Assembly: GCA_015680685.1 (NCBI GenBank)
Contig: MNCI01022324.1
Coordinates: forward strand, 85,834-121,264
DNA from: Gnetum montanum
Taxonomy: Eukaryota; Streptophyta; Gnetopsida; Gnetales; Gnetaceae
Direction of reading: 5' to 3'
DNA length: 35,431 nt
Shown here: positions 20,661 through 31,800 of the stretch, in pieces
How the letters are laid out: the number at the start of each line of letters is the position of its first letter
How positions within the stretch are numbered: position 1 is the stretch's first letter
Notes under the pieces: model-generated
Database searches by the model: none
Told to the model about the DNA's origin: nothing
What the model saw: the letters and a program-made list of their open reading frames with translations, nothing else
Program-made: the position numbers and the translations under genes

Positions 20661-21166
20661 ATGCATGATAAAATATAGTAGTAGAAGTAGCATGATTTAT
20701 GGTGCTAAAAGTTGAGATAGTAGACTACTACTAATGGGCCTTTCACTATTAATAATTAGGATGCATTATGACATGGTGATTAGGTTTATTTTCCTAAGAT
20801 TATGTAGTCCCAATTATTGGAGGAGGATCATCTAAATAGGTATCAAATATATTTGAGTAGTAAGAGAATGTACTAGAGCCTATGGCACATGTATTAGTGG
20901 CCTAGTATGAAGAGGAATATAGGTATATAAGTTTTCCACTATTTGATTTATCAAAAAGTAAATATAGAACACTATAGGACTAGTGGTTATTGGAATTCCC
21001 ATGAGATCCCATGATTGAAGTGGGAGAAAGTGGGTATAGGCTTCATTATTGGATTACCATAGACTTGAAGTGGACATGATACTATTTTTTTATTAATCTA
21101 CTAACAAAAGTTACTTATTTTATTACTACATAAGCTTCATTGAGTGTAGAGGAGATGATGAGTCAT
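20661..21166 (+). pseudogene. Integrase N-terminal part of chromovirus B (broken)
   Basis: Zinc-binding domain with EEDHLNRYQIYLSSKRMY, W--PSMKRNI and IEHYRTSG (about 20820-20995), decayed from H-S---HPG--K-Y--L---YWWPGMK. The catalytic core begins with LKWEKVGIGFIIGLP near 21018, where the first catalytic Asp (usual I-MDFV-GLP) is now Gly. It then reads VTYFITT and LSVEEMM before breaking off at 21166. The rest resumes at 22380. Confidence 0.78.
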
Positions 21167-22379
21167 CCAATGAAATTTTGTAAGTTAATTATAAGTTCTA
21201 GACTTGGAAAGTTTCATGTGCATACTACGCTTGTAGTTCTAGTATGTTTGATTAAGGTTTGTATCTTCCAGGTGTGCAACCTTACTTCCTACATCACATT
21301 TCTAGGTGATGTATATGAATTGAGTCTCTTTGAATGTTTTCAATCTTATTCGGGCTTTCAATATTTTTTGAGACATGCCCCCTTAGTTTTAGATTTTTCT
21401 TGGTTCATTAGTTTTATGTATGAGTTATAGGGATGTGTTAATGTTAGGGCATTAATGAAAGAACATTAATGCATCCATTGCATTAGTTCTAGTGTGTTGA
21501 CATCTTGGTGCAATTTTCCACCATAGAACTTCACTAGAATTATAACCAAAAACTACTAGGCTATATTAACAAGCCTTTGTTGATGCTTGGGTGTTGTCAA
21601 ACTTGAGCCATTTCATAGTGAAAACTATAAATACTTGGATTGAGATCTCCTTAGGGGACTTTTAGAACTTCAACCATTTTCTAATTTTCTAAGTTCTTTT
21701 GGCATCCAATTTATGTGAAGAGCTCCTCCTCCCTTAGGTAAGTGTGATTTCCTTTCCATTTTATATGTGTTTTGAGTCATCACTTGCACAAGTGTAGCTA
21801 GACTTTTTTAGAGCACTATCTTTTTCTCATAACCTAGAACCATTTAATTGATGTGGAGTCTATTAAGTAATTAATTAAATTGTAAAAACACTAAAAATAT
21901 AAACTTCATGTATATAATATGAATGAATGAATTGATTAATTAATTCATTCATTTCTATCATGTTGAGCTATGAATATTCACCCTAATCTGAGTAGGTCAT
22001 AACTATATGACTTGGTGTTGAACCATCAAAATTATGACTAAGAGTCATTTTATGCTTTCTATGTGAGCGTTGCTACTTTTTCCACAAGGGATTACAATGT
22101 ATGTATTTTATTTATTACTTTTTTATTGTATTTATAAAATATATAATAATTTTAAAATATAAATTATAAATATTTTCTCTTCTCCAATCATGGAAACACA
22201 AGTTTCATATGTATTATATATCTTTTACTTTTCTTGAATGCAACAATATGCACAAGTGTTATTTGCAATTTACATAAACACAATATTCGAAGGTTAATGA
22301 CTAGATCACACTATGTTCTATATTGTAAAATCTTATTGACCATGACCAATGGAACTCCTATTATGAGGTAACATGCTTA
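21167..22379. mobile_element. 1.2-kb insertion in chromovirus integrase, possibly a solo LTR
   Basis: Integrase reading stops after GTCAT (21162-21166) and resumes after GTCAT (22380-22384). The insert has no clear protein. It contains TATAAATA near 21627 and very AT-rich text after 22080. Inverted repeats lie at 21449-21472 and 21921-21954. A lone LTR would explain the promoter-like sequence and the lack of genes, but the ends are not clean TG...CA. The 96-aa plus frame at 21140-21430 crosses the junction and is not a gene. Exact ends are uncertain by about 10 bp. Confidence 0.5.
21449..21472. repeat. Perfect 9-bp inverted repeat
   Basis: GCATTAATG (21449-21457) and CATTAATGC (21464-21472) with a 6-base loop, inside the 1.2-kb insert. 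A second one, GAATGAATGAATT (21921-21933) with AATTCATTCATTT (21942-21954), has one mismatch. Both could form hairpins; no role is evident. Confidence 0.75.
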
Positions 22380-23299
22380 GTCATCATAGAGATTGTGCAT
22401 TTGCATGGGATGTATTAGAATATTATTAGTAATCATGATGCCCAATTTGTATCAAGGTTTTAAAAGGAATTCCTAACTGAAATGGATACAAGATTGAACA
22501 TGAGCACAACACATCATGTATAGATAGATGAAAAAACTAAGTGGGTGAATTAAATTTTAAAAGATATGTTACAAGCTTGTGCTTTGTAGTATAAGGGAAA
22601 CTGGGATTAGATGCTATCCTTAGTAGAGTTCTGAGTAATAACAATTACCAAGAGAGTTTGCAATCAGCACCATATGAAATATTATATGATGGTCCATGTA
22701 GAATACCTTTGTATTGGAATTCCATTTAGAATTACCAACAAGTAAGTAGAAATGTGATAGTGTAGGCTACATAGCATGTTCAAGTGATTTGAGATTGGTT
22801 AAAAGATGCCCATAATAGATAGGTGCTGTATGCAAATCACCATAGGAGATCCTTAGAGTTTGTAGTGAAAGACTATGTGTTCCTTCACATTTCACCCTTG
22901 AAGGACCTTATGTAGTTTAAATGAAAGGGAAAATTAACACTGAGGTATATTGGCCCATTTGAGATATTACCCAGGATTGGTAGAATAACCTATCAGTTGA
23001 CATTGCCTCCATAGTTGATGAATGTGCATGATGTGTTTCATGTCTATATGCCAAGATAGTATGTACTCGATAAGCAACATATTATATATTATTCAAATAT
23101 TCAACTATAGCTAGATGTGTCTCATGCAAATAGGCTAGTGTAGATTTTATATCATATGATATGATAGCTAAATAGTAGGATAATTTTGATGGTGAAGGTT
23201 TTATGGAGAGAATTGGACTTGGTTTAGAATCCTCATAGATATGTATAATGATCAAAATAATCATGCATTATGTGTAGGATCTGTTATGACCATGATGAA
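22380..23299 (+). pseudogene. Integrase core and C-terminal part of chromovirus B (broken)
   Basis: EIVHLHGM, NHDAQFVSRF (usual SDRDPRFTSRFW, second catalytic Asp), LNMSTTHHV, KTKWVN, LKDMLQACAL (about 22390-22580), then RESLQSAPYEILY, YANHHRRSLEF, VKDYVFLHISPLK, KGKLTLRYIGPFEIL, ITYQLTLPP and NVHDVFHV (about 22640-23045). This is the GPY/F module at the end of chromovirus integrase. MVKVLWREL near 23187 is where a chromodomain starts, but little of it remains. Element C cuts it at 23300. Confidence 0.86.
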
Positions 23300-24246
23300 T
23301 GATGAGCAATGAAGGTATCCCTACATCAAACCATATGAATGACAAAACATTCAAGCATGATTTGGTCAAATTCTGTGGACTCTATAGTTTCTAGTGCACT
23401 AGTCTTCTAGAAAGTGAATCTTGTCCTAAGGTCATTCAGTTTCTTCCCAATTACACTTGTGAAGTACAAAGGTATGGTTAAGTTTAATTGAGGCATATGA
23501 TTTTTATCATTTTATGTTTTATGGTTTTGATGCTTGAAGAGAGAGATGAAGTAATTTAATGACTAATTTAATTTAACTAACTAACTAGTCTCTAGCTAGT
23601 CCTAATATAAGCATCTGGTCCCACTTTTTGTACACATCCTAAACCCACATATCCATTGCTGGGTTACCAAGCACTACACTACTAGGCACACCAAGTAATA
23701 ATGTTGTTGGGATTACTAAGCGAATACATGTTTACGCTTGAAGCAATTGTACTTATGTACTTAATCTATTTAGCTTAATTAATTAAAGTCTAATTTAGCT
23801 TAATTGATTGAATATTTAATAAAAATAATAAATGCACAAATAAAACATTTAAGCTATCTAGAATGCTGCAAGGCTTATCAAGAAGCTCATCTTTATTGCT
23901 ATACATACTAGTGTGGTTCAGGTACAACAATGCTTGAATAAAGATCTGTACACTCAATGACTCCTACTATGGGCACTCGAGGAAAATATTCTAACTTTCA
24001 AATAGACAAACTACAAGAGCTCTGCTACTACTATGACTTGAATTTTCCATAAAAATAGTTGGGAGCTCATATTTATAGTTTTTGCTATAGTATTGCGTTG
24101 ATGGGGCCTTGTCAACGTAGCAAATGCTATGTTGATGTGGCCTCGTCAATGAGGCAACAACACGTAAATGGGGCCCTATCGACAAGGGCCTGTGAATGAG
24201 GCCATGAAAATGGGGGCCTACCAATGCAACACTCTGACACTCATCA
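23300..24246 (-). repeat. 3' LTR of element C (minus strand)
   Basis: 947 bp. On the minus strand it starts TGATGAGTGTC at 24246 and ends near CTCATCA at 23300. It carries TATAAATA at 24070-24077 and AATAAA at 23892-23897. The inner end touches the polypurine tract, so it is the 3' LTR and the element extends to the right. It is more decayed than the LTRs of A and E. The 5' LTR of C is not in the window, so its age and target duplication cannot be measured here. Confidence 0.87.
24070..24246 (-). promoter_or_regulatory. U3 promoter of element C LTR with GTCGAC-type modules
   Basis: Minus-strand TATAAATA at 24070-24077, with several copies of GTTGAC, GTCGAT and ATCAACG separated by GGCC text upstream. 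They look like decayed GTCGAC palindromes and match the module type of element F rather than the GATATC type of A and E. Confidence 0.55.
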
Positions 24247-24260
24247 TACCCCCATGACTA
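24247..24260 (-). other. Polypurine tract of element C
   Basis: Minus strand TAGTCATGGGGGTA directly next to the LTR start. Identical in its core to the tract of element A at 7449-7460. Confidence 0.8.
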
Positions 24261-24459
24261 AATGAAATCTCATCCTTGAGTTCTTTTACAAAATTGAAAA
24301 GGGATTATTAACTGACTCTTAACAAAACAAAACAAACTAACTTGACAAAAGTAAGTGCTCAAGTGTACAGATTAACACATTATAAAATTGTGGTGTTCAT
24401 GACACAAAATTGAACATCATGACTACATAAAAAGAATTGGATAGCACTTACTTTGATGA

Positions 24460-25990
24460 CATGAAGCCAGTGGAGAAGATCAAATAGTCCTAGGCGATGG
24501 TGGCTCTTGAGGTTTTGAAGGACCTTCATTGGCTTCAAGCACATGTGGTAGTTGAGGTAGCTGTGGCTATCCTGCTGTAGCTACAACCTTTAGTGGAAGG
24601 CAAAAGGCATCTAGCAATGCCTTCATGTTCTCCTCCTTACTTTGTAGATCATTCACAGTCCATGTGGCATCACTAATGTGGGCTAGAGTGGAGACAACTC
24701 ACAAATAGGGCATTATTGGGAATATCTCCTTCATGTTGACAAACTAGGTAGCAAACTATTTGCATTCGATGTTGAACACCCTAACTACATTCTATAGCTC
24801 TTGATAGTCATTCATCATTTTGGCCAAGTTCTTGGTAGTTGATCATTGATCAATGAATCATGCCTTAAGAACTTCAAGTTCAGCGTTAGCCACCACAAGC
24901 TTGTCCTGGGTGTCCTTGTGGTGCCTAAACTCAGCCTTGTATAGGAAGTATAAGCTAGTCACCTATTTTTCAAGATTTGATCATGGTCATCAAAAAGTCA
25001 ACATGGCTAGGCTTGCATAACAGAGATTGGTGAGCTCCATATATTCTATCATCTCCTCGATCTATAACTCCTTTGTGTAGATTTTTGCCTTGTTGTAGGC
25101 ATATATCCCATCAATGATGGGTTGCCAAACTTCTCTACCTTGTTGGAGGTATTGGAGGGCTTTATTTTCTTTTTCCTTTTCCAAATAAATTTATTTTGCA
25201 TTTACCTCCATTTGTAGACCAACCTATTCTTTGTAATGATCTTTGACTTTCTCAAATTTGAGAGCTTCAGATTTCCAGACAGCTACCTCGATTGCAGTTT
25301 CCTAGTGAAGGGCATACACCTCCTCCATGGAGAGATTCCTATTCTTTGCTACCAATCTCCTCAATTCTATGTTTTCTTTGGCTAATTGACTCTACTTTTG
25401 ATGGATAAAATTAGTTAATTGTTGCTTGTATGCATCAACATTTCATAGGCAATGGTTCTCTATGATCAATTGGACATTCTCTTGGTAAGTCTAATCCAAG
25501 GCCTTCTGAATCTTGTGCTGAGTGGCCTCTCCTAAGGATCAATAGAACACCACCATTTTCATGGCACTCTCAACCCCTTCTAGTTTGATGTGAAGTTATT
25601 GCATAGCTTCATCTCTTGTAAGTGTCAGGTTGAGAAATGTAGGATCGACAATCTAGGCTCTTAGTTCAGCAACTTTTGTAGCCAAGCATTCATTCCACTC
25701 CTTGGCTATTTTAAGTTGCCCTTCCAATATGATGTTCTTATCCCTTGCCTCTAGCAGCTCTAACTAGGTTTTAGTAATGTCGTTTGGAAGGTCAAAGACA
25801 TCTGGAAGTGGTTGCCAAGTTCCTACCAATCGGTCCAATAGTTCTTCATGTTGCGCTATGTTTATTCTACTACTTGTGATTCTTGTGGATGTTTGCATAT
25901 CTTTAAGTGTAGTGATATTTGGTGTAGATTCCACAGGTGTGTTGAGAGTCTTGAAAAAACAATCAATGACCACTTTTGCTATGGTCTCCT
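24460..25990 (-). pseudogene. ORF3 C-terminal half of element C: predicted coiled coil (broken)
   Basis: One minus-strand frame, running on from the 70-aa open piece at 25973-25764, reads as a long charged helix: LELLEARDKNIILEG, EWNECLATKVAELRA, KENIELRRLVAKNRN, SEALKFEKVKDHYKE and YLEKEKENKALQYL, then a Pro-rich tail (EGPSKPQEPPSP near 24490-24530). Leu/Ile/Val spaced with Glu, Lys and Gln suggests a coiled coil of several hundred residues. Stops in this frame between about 25060 and 25770 are seven TAG, two TAA and two TGA, most of them where Gln would suit the helix. No membrane segment was seen. Function unknown. Confidence 0.7.
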
Positions 25991-27343
25991 ACCCTTAGTG
26001 CTGCATCACCAATATAGTTGCCCCTTCATCCTCCTCCAAGCACACCAAGAAGGTAGTAATGTTCCTAGAGATTTCTAGGGGTGTTTGTTATTATTTGAAA
26101 GATACTATGACCTTTTTAGTGCTTGAATTCAACCTTGCAGCACCTGTGTTCTTTGGGCTGAGAAAATGGATCTAGCTCCACCCATCAAACTAATTGTTTG
26201 GGCCATCTCATTTAGGTGATTCATTGCTTGTCTATAGACAGATGGGTCCTTGCCACTCATGCCTACTTGTTACTCTTGTTCACTCAAGAGTCATTCTCTA
26301 TATTCTTGCAATCGTTGGGCATTTATAGTAATGTATGGCATAATTTTTTGAGTGACAGGTGGAGGTGGTGATCATTGCTCCTCTTCATGTATAGTTGTTG
26401 TAGGCATCTTATCTTTCATCATTTCTGCCCAGTTGGTGGTCGAAACTTACTTGATGTCATCATTGGTGTAATCGACAATCCCTCCCCTTTGATAGAGTTT
26501 CTTGATGAGGCATGGGAAGGGCAGTGCCTTCCTTCGACATTCATTTTCTATAAACTACTTCTCCATCTCTAGATAGATTAGCTACGAAAGATTGACTAGG
26601 AATCTCCCACTCAGAGCGGTGCATGCTCAGGTAGAGAAGGTGGTGATTTTGCTTGGCCTCATAATGGGATTGAGTGGAAGGTTACAATCTTGTAATACAT
26701 CCTTTCTGCCAGTGTGAGTGCATCAAAATCCTTGTGATTGATGCCATAACACCATTGCACCCATTTTTTCTTAATATTTGGATCCACCTACATTGGAATC
26801 TCAGTAAGATTGCCCCTATTTAAGAAACCTAAGCAATGTAGCAATGGCCTACACTAAGTAGGACACTAAGATGTCCTTAATTTTTGCTATTGATCTAGGC
26901 TACCTATTATTCTAGAATAGGAATGTCTCTTCCATGTACCACTCCTTGATGGAAGTGATGATTGGCCACATGGGAGAGGCTTTTAGCTAGTCCTACACTT
27001 ATCTTGGTGCATGCTCTAGGAAATGGCCAAAATTTAACTCCTAAAGCACTAATTTTTGGACCTCCCTTGATGTGATTTGATTCAGGAAGGCCTCTATTAA
27101 GGTCACCTCAAGATTCACTAGTTGTGTTGGTGCATCATCCCAATGGAAGTGTTCTGTTGTTGCTGCTACTGGTTCTAGAATCTATCTAATAGATTCCACT
27201 TCTACCTCTTCCCTAAGAGGACCTGTGGTGTGGGTTGTGAGTGGTTCTTCTTAGGGCTATTCTTGGCCCCTTCCCATTCTAGGCCATTTCTCCCTTGGTT
27301 GGGATGGTGGTGCTTCCTACGTGTGCTTTCCCTTTGGTGCCAT
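25991..27343 (-). pseudogene. ORF3 N-terminal half of element C (env-position ORF, broken)
   Basis: Starts with MAPKGKHT at 27343, directly after TAG, as the remnant in element A starts after CAG. Readable blocks include HWDDAPTQLVNLEVTLIEAF, KEWYMEETFLF, WHQSQGF or YGINHKDFDALTLAERMYY (two frames), and RKALPFPCLIKKLYQRGGIV with DYTNDDIK (about 26530-26440). The order and the PFPCLI block remind me of the plant transposon-protein domain found in ORF3 of Athila-type elements; this is a resemblance by eye. Many stops and frame changes. It lies where some plant Ty3/gypsy elements have an env-like gene. Confidence 0.6.
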
Positions 27344-29100
27344 CTACGGTCACAACACATCCATAGATTAGTAAATATAATGTGTACCTTTAGATTTTGG
27401 AATACCTTTTTTCATTAGTTTGTTACACTTTAGCTAAGGTTAGACCATGGTAGGAGTTAGAAAAAATCACGAAAAATTTTCAAATGTCAATATCTCAAAA
27501 AGCATAAGGGATTTTTCAATGAAATTGGGGTCCATGAAATTCTAGAAAAGCCAAGAATATGATAAAATCATTGAAGAGGATCTTTGAAAGCTCAAAAATT
27601 GAAAAAATTTATGAAGAACATATTTAATGAACAAAATATGTAAAGGAGCACATGGGTTGATATGGAAGATGGGTGTATGAAAGATTATAATTGTAAGAAT
27701 GCCTAGGGATAAGGTGCTAAACAACCCCAACCAAGGGATATGCAAGTGGATCCTTCTCATAATAGGTACATGCCTTGTTTACCCTTGCATAACCTCAACC
27801 TAAGAAGTCTGTGGGCCCCATAGGTGACTAATAGTTAATGGAAGTTAAGGACCAAAACCTAGAAGATTCTACCTAAGAATTCAAGTACGTTAGACTAAGA
27901 CACAAAATCAAGAACATGGACACTAGCAGTGAGGTGAGTTATGGACAACATAAATGGATGATGGAGAAGGTGAAATGGAATTCAAACTAAGGTCATAAGA
28001 AGTCCCTTGTGGAGTTTATGTTTAAAATGACTTAAGAGCTCCATCCTTAATCTAAACCAAAACCAACCTCTTTCAGTAACTTCACATTACCACTCCAAGA
28101 TTGATCCAACCCCTTGAGATACAAGAATGATCCCATAAAACAATCACTATTCCATAAAGAGAAGAAAGAGAATTAGAAAGTGAGAGAGGGCCTTAGTTAG
28201 AGGGGACCTTTAGGCATGGGTACCTATCTTTCTAGTCCCATAACCAATGCTTGTAGCTTGATTATTTGTCTAAGGAGTGTGCTTTGAATTCCCATCATAT
28301 TTGTTTTTTTTTTCTTTTTTTTTTTTGTATTTTTTTTTCTTTTTGGATGGGAACCACATCATGCAAAGATTTTATTTGACTTCCTATTAGTGGTTGGAAT
28401 GGAATCATAAGAAGTCCATGAAAACACTCAAGCACTCCAATGAGTAGAAGAGTATGAAGAGTATTGAGTTCCCTTGAAGTCACATCCTATTCAAACCTTT
28501 GAATCCTTTCCAATTCTAGAAACTACTAAGGTCACAAATTTATTCAAAGTTGATTTAATGAAAGGAACCTCAAACTTCCAGAACAAGGAAAACCATAGAG
28601 TTTGTGGATAGGTAGATGATGTGAACTCATTGATTGTTCCATGAAAAAGAAATCATGATTGAGTCATTAGTACAAAAATTAAAAAATAGAAACTAGACAT
28701 TAGCAAACCAAACATTAAGCACAAACCACCATTAGTAGCAGCCCTAGCACCACTATGTCCTGTTGGCAATAAATCACTTTTATTAGAAAAAAATTGAAAA
28801 TCACACTAAAACAAAACAAAGTGAAATATATAAGAAAGTGTAAAATATTTAATAAAGATTCAAATGTACTGACAATGGTTTAAAACAAAAAATGGTGTAA
28901 AAATAGGAAAAATTCTAAGAATAAAAAAGTTGTAAAATAAATAACTTGCAAAAGAAAAAACATGAAAAATAAAAAATAGAAAAACTAAGGAGCCATATGG
29001 ATGATTTAGCATGGATGACCATCTCCCCCATGACTAAGTTGGAATGAGGAGATCTGAAAAATTAAGTGTGGTTGTCCATCCATTGAGGTATTTGATGCAC
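27344..29100 (-). other. Conserved noncoding spacer between pol and ORF3 of element C
   Basis: No coding motifs on either strand. It begins (minus sense) with TCATGGGGGAGATGG at 29019-29034, a close copy of the polypurine tract core, and ends with TTGTGACCGTAG just before the ORF3 ATG. T- and A-rich runs lie at 28305-28340 and 28780-28990. Element A shares the block order. It could be an intron-like leader for ORF3. Confidence 0.62.
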
Positions 29101-30240
29101 TAGCTTGCTTGGGCTCATGGAAAAGATTTACTTATTGGATGTTGACCAACTACCTTTTATTTGGGATCTCAAGTTTGTATATGGTCATGGCCCTAGAAGG
29201 AAAGGTTTTAGCAATTATATAAGGTCCCTCCCACAATGTTTGGAACTTTGTTTTCTTAAGTACGTATGTGGGCTTCTTGTAGAGAACCTTATCTCTAGGT
29301 TGAAATTTTACTTTTCATATCCTTAGGTCACATTGTTGCTTATGCCTTGTGCACTTCATTCAAAGATAGGATCACCGATTGATTTTCATCTAGCATGTTG
29401 AGGTTGATTAGTCTTTGTTTTTGGGCTAGGCTTAGTCCAAGATTTAGGTCATAGGCTGTTGAGAGTGTATGGAGCTTGGATTGAATCAGGAGCATTGAAT
29501 GTTTTTTGTACACTAAATCATAGGGAGAGTGGCCAATAGGAAGTTTCCATGCTGAGTAGTAGGCCCATAGGGCATTGTTGAGTTTTGTGCTCCAATCTCT
29601 TCTATATTTGATTATGGTCCTTGTTAGGATATTTGTAATCTCCCTATTCGTCACGTCTACTTGATCATTGGCTTAGGGGGTGATAAGGTGTTGTTAATTT
29701 ATGCTCAACCCCCAAGTATTGCATAACTTTCCAAAAGTGACACTTGTAAAATAAGTTTCATGATAAAAAATAAATGCATGTGGTATCCCAAACCTATTTA
29801 CAACATGTTGTTGTACAAATCTAGTAGTAGTGGATGATGTACAATCAGTGACGACTATTTTTTCGATTCATTTGGTGCAGTAGTTGACTACTATGATTAT
29901 ATATTCCTTTCCATTGGACATGAGTGTGATGGGATCCATGAAGTTAATGCCCCATATGTCAAAGGGTTCTGGTGGTTGAATCCATTGTTGAGGATCCTCC
30001 ATATGTGCAGTTATCTCACCATCTCATTGAAAGTCAAGATTGGACAAATTGGTGGGCATCCCTGAAGATTGTAGGCCAATAGTATCCTACCATTATTATT
30101 TTTATGGTTGTGTATCTCTCTACATATTGGTCTCCGCAAGGGCCTTCCTGAGCATCCTAGAGAATGTGCAATTGATTTGCATCAAGGACACACCAATGAA
30201 CTAGGCCATTGGCACACACCTTATAAAGGTATCCATTAAT
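29101..30240 (-). pseudogene. Integrase of element C (broken)
   Basis: Minus strand. The zinc-binding domain (30235-30050) reads LYKVCANGLVHWCV, MVGYYWPTIFRDAHQFV. The core (about 29990-29350) has WGINFMDP (usual GIDFMGP, so the first catalytic Asp is now Asn), NGKEYIIIVVNYCTKWIEK, then FIFYHETYF where SDNGTHF is usual, and NREITNILTRTI with the last acidic residue in place. RRDWSTKLNNALWAYYSA and SPYDLVYKK are typical of Athila integrase. The end (29320-29105) reads LWEGPYIIAK then YKLEIPNK, the GPY-like module. The 104-aa frame at 29340-29654 is the longest open piece. Confidence 0.88.
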
Positions 30241-30870
30241 TTCCATGAAGTACTTTGCTCGATGAAGAAATTGTTGTTTCTTCCTAAAGTTTAAATCTTA
30301 TGGCATCTCTTGAGTAAAAAGGTAAGTGATGATGCCATCATACCATTTTGTTTCTATGGGCACTTGGTCATTTATTACTTTTGTAAAAAATATTTCATCT
30401 AAAAATTGATTAAAGAGTGGACTCTCCTCCTCTTTGTTATCCCATCTTTACCAAGAGAGGTGGCCAGTGATCACATTCTCAAATCCTTTCCAATCTACCA
30501 TTGTGAGATAAAATTCCTACAAGATCACAAGCCACTATATGATATAGGGGCTCATCATCGACTTGTTCATTAGGAAGCAGAATGCATTGTGGTTTGTGTG
30601 CATAAACACTTTATAGTTAAGCATATAGTGGCTAAAATTTTTGAGGGCATATGCCATTGCCATTAATTCTTTCTCAGTTATGGTGTAATTTAATTATGCA
30701 CCCACAATGCTTCGACTTGTGCAGTGAATGTAATATGGACATTTCTTGTCATCCAACTATGTAAGCACCACTCCTAAAGCATAATTAGATGCATCCATCA
30801 TTATATGAAATGGCTTGGATTAGTCTAGTACTCATAGAATTGGAGTCTCTACAAGCTTATGCTTTAACTA
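30241..30870 (-). pseudogene. RNase H of element C (broken)
   Basis: Minus strand. FHIMMDASNYALGVVLTQ near 30815-30765 carries the first catalytic Asp; YTITEKELMAMAYALKNF near 30690-30635 carries the Glu; VFMHTNHNAF near 30610-30580 holds the place of V-TDH-AL, where the Asp has become Asn. LNYTITEKEL in place of K-YTTTEKE is usual for Athila. It continues toward 30240 as the decayed linker to integrase. Confidence 0.85.
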
Positions 30871-31800
30871 TTGGAATGCATGTTCACACTCCTTAGTCTA
30901 GACAAATGGATCATCTTTCTTTGTAAGCTCAACCAATGGCTTTATGATCTTAGAGAAATTCTCTATGAATTATTGGTAGTAGCTAGTATGTCCAAGGAAT
31001 GATTGGATGTCTTTAACTATCTTTGGTTGGCATGCGATTCCTTGGATGACCCTTATTTTTTCTAGCTCTATCTCAATCCCTACTTGAGTAATTCTATGCC
31101 CTAGTATTATGCCTTCCTAGACCATTAAAAGGATTTTTTGCTAATTGAGCCTAAGGTTTGTTTCAACACATCTCTTTAGTACTTGCTCAAGGTGGTTCAA
31201 GGCTTGCTCAAAAGTAGCCCCATCTATAGAAAAGTCATCCATAAAGACTTCTACCCTGTTACCTATATGCTATTGGAAAATATTAAAGACCAGACGTTGA
31301 AATTTTATAGGGGCATTACACAGATTGAATGGCATCTTACAATATGCAAAAGTCCCCTAGGCACTCGTGAATGTTGTCTTGGCTTGATTCTTTGGTGTAA
31401 TTTGGATATGGTTATAGCCACTATAACCATCCAAGAAGCTATAATAGCAATGCCTGGAGATAGTATCCAACACTTGGTCCACAAATGGCAATGGAAAATG
31501 ATCTTTAAATGTTTCCATATTCAATAGCCTAAAGTCACTGTAGACTTTCCACTTGCCACATTTCTTTATCATAATTACGAGTGGGTTAACCCACTCACTA
31601 TCTGTAATGGGATAGATGAACCTTGCTTTAAGGAGTTGTTCTATTTCATCCTTAATGATTTATTTCAACTTAGGTTTTAGCCACCTTTGTGGTTGCCTTC
31701 TTGGCTTCATGGATGAGTCAGTGTAGATGTAATGCTGGCATATCCTTGGATTGATTCTTGCTAGTTCAAGATATGACCAAGCAAAGGCTTTTGGCCATTT
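30871..31800 (-). pseudogene. Reverse transcriptase of element C (broken)
   Basis: Minus strand, one of the best-kept domains. IEQLLKARFIYPITDSEWVN then MIKKCGKWKVYSDFRLLN (31640-31520), FPLPFVDQVLD, YSFLDGYSGYNHIQI (31460-31400), AYCKMPFNLCNAP (about 31350-31310) and the catalytic FMDDF at 31245-31231, the Athila form of YMDD. FLGHTSYYQ-FIENFSKI (30990-30940) is the connection. Short open frames at 31572-31357 and stops in between show decay. The 114-aa plus frame 31183-31527 is its antisense shadow. Confidence 0.9.

Noticed and set aside
21140-21430. 96-aa plus-strand frame
   Set aside because: Begins in decayed integrase of B and runs across the GTCAT junction into the 1.2-kb insert, so it joins two unrelated sequences.
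25777-26078. Two plus-strand frames of 73 and 76 aa
   Set aside because: Shadows of ORF3 of element C on the minus strand.
29105-29326. 73-aa plus-strand frame
   Set aside because: Antisense of the C-terminal integrase module of element C.
31183-31527. 114-aa plus-strand frame
   Set aside because: Antisense shadow of the RT of element C, whose minus frame has the FMDDF and YSFLDGYSGY motifs here.
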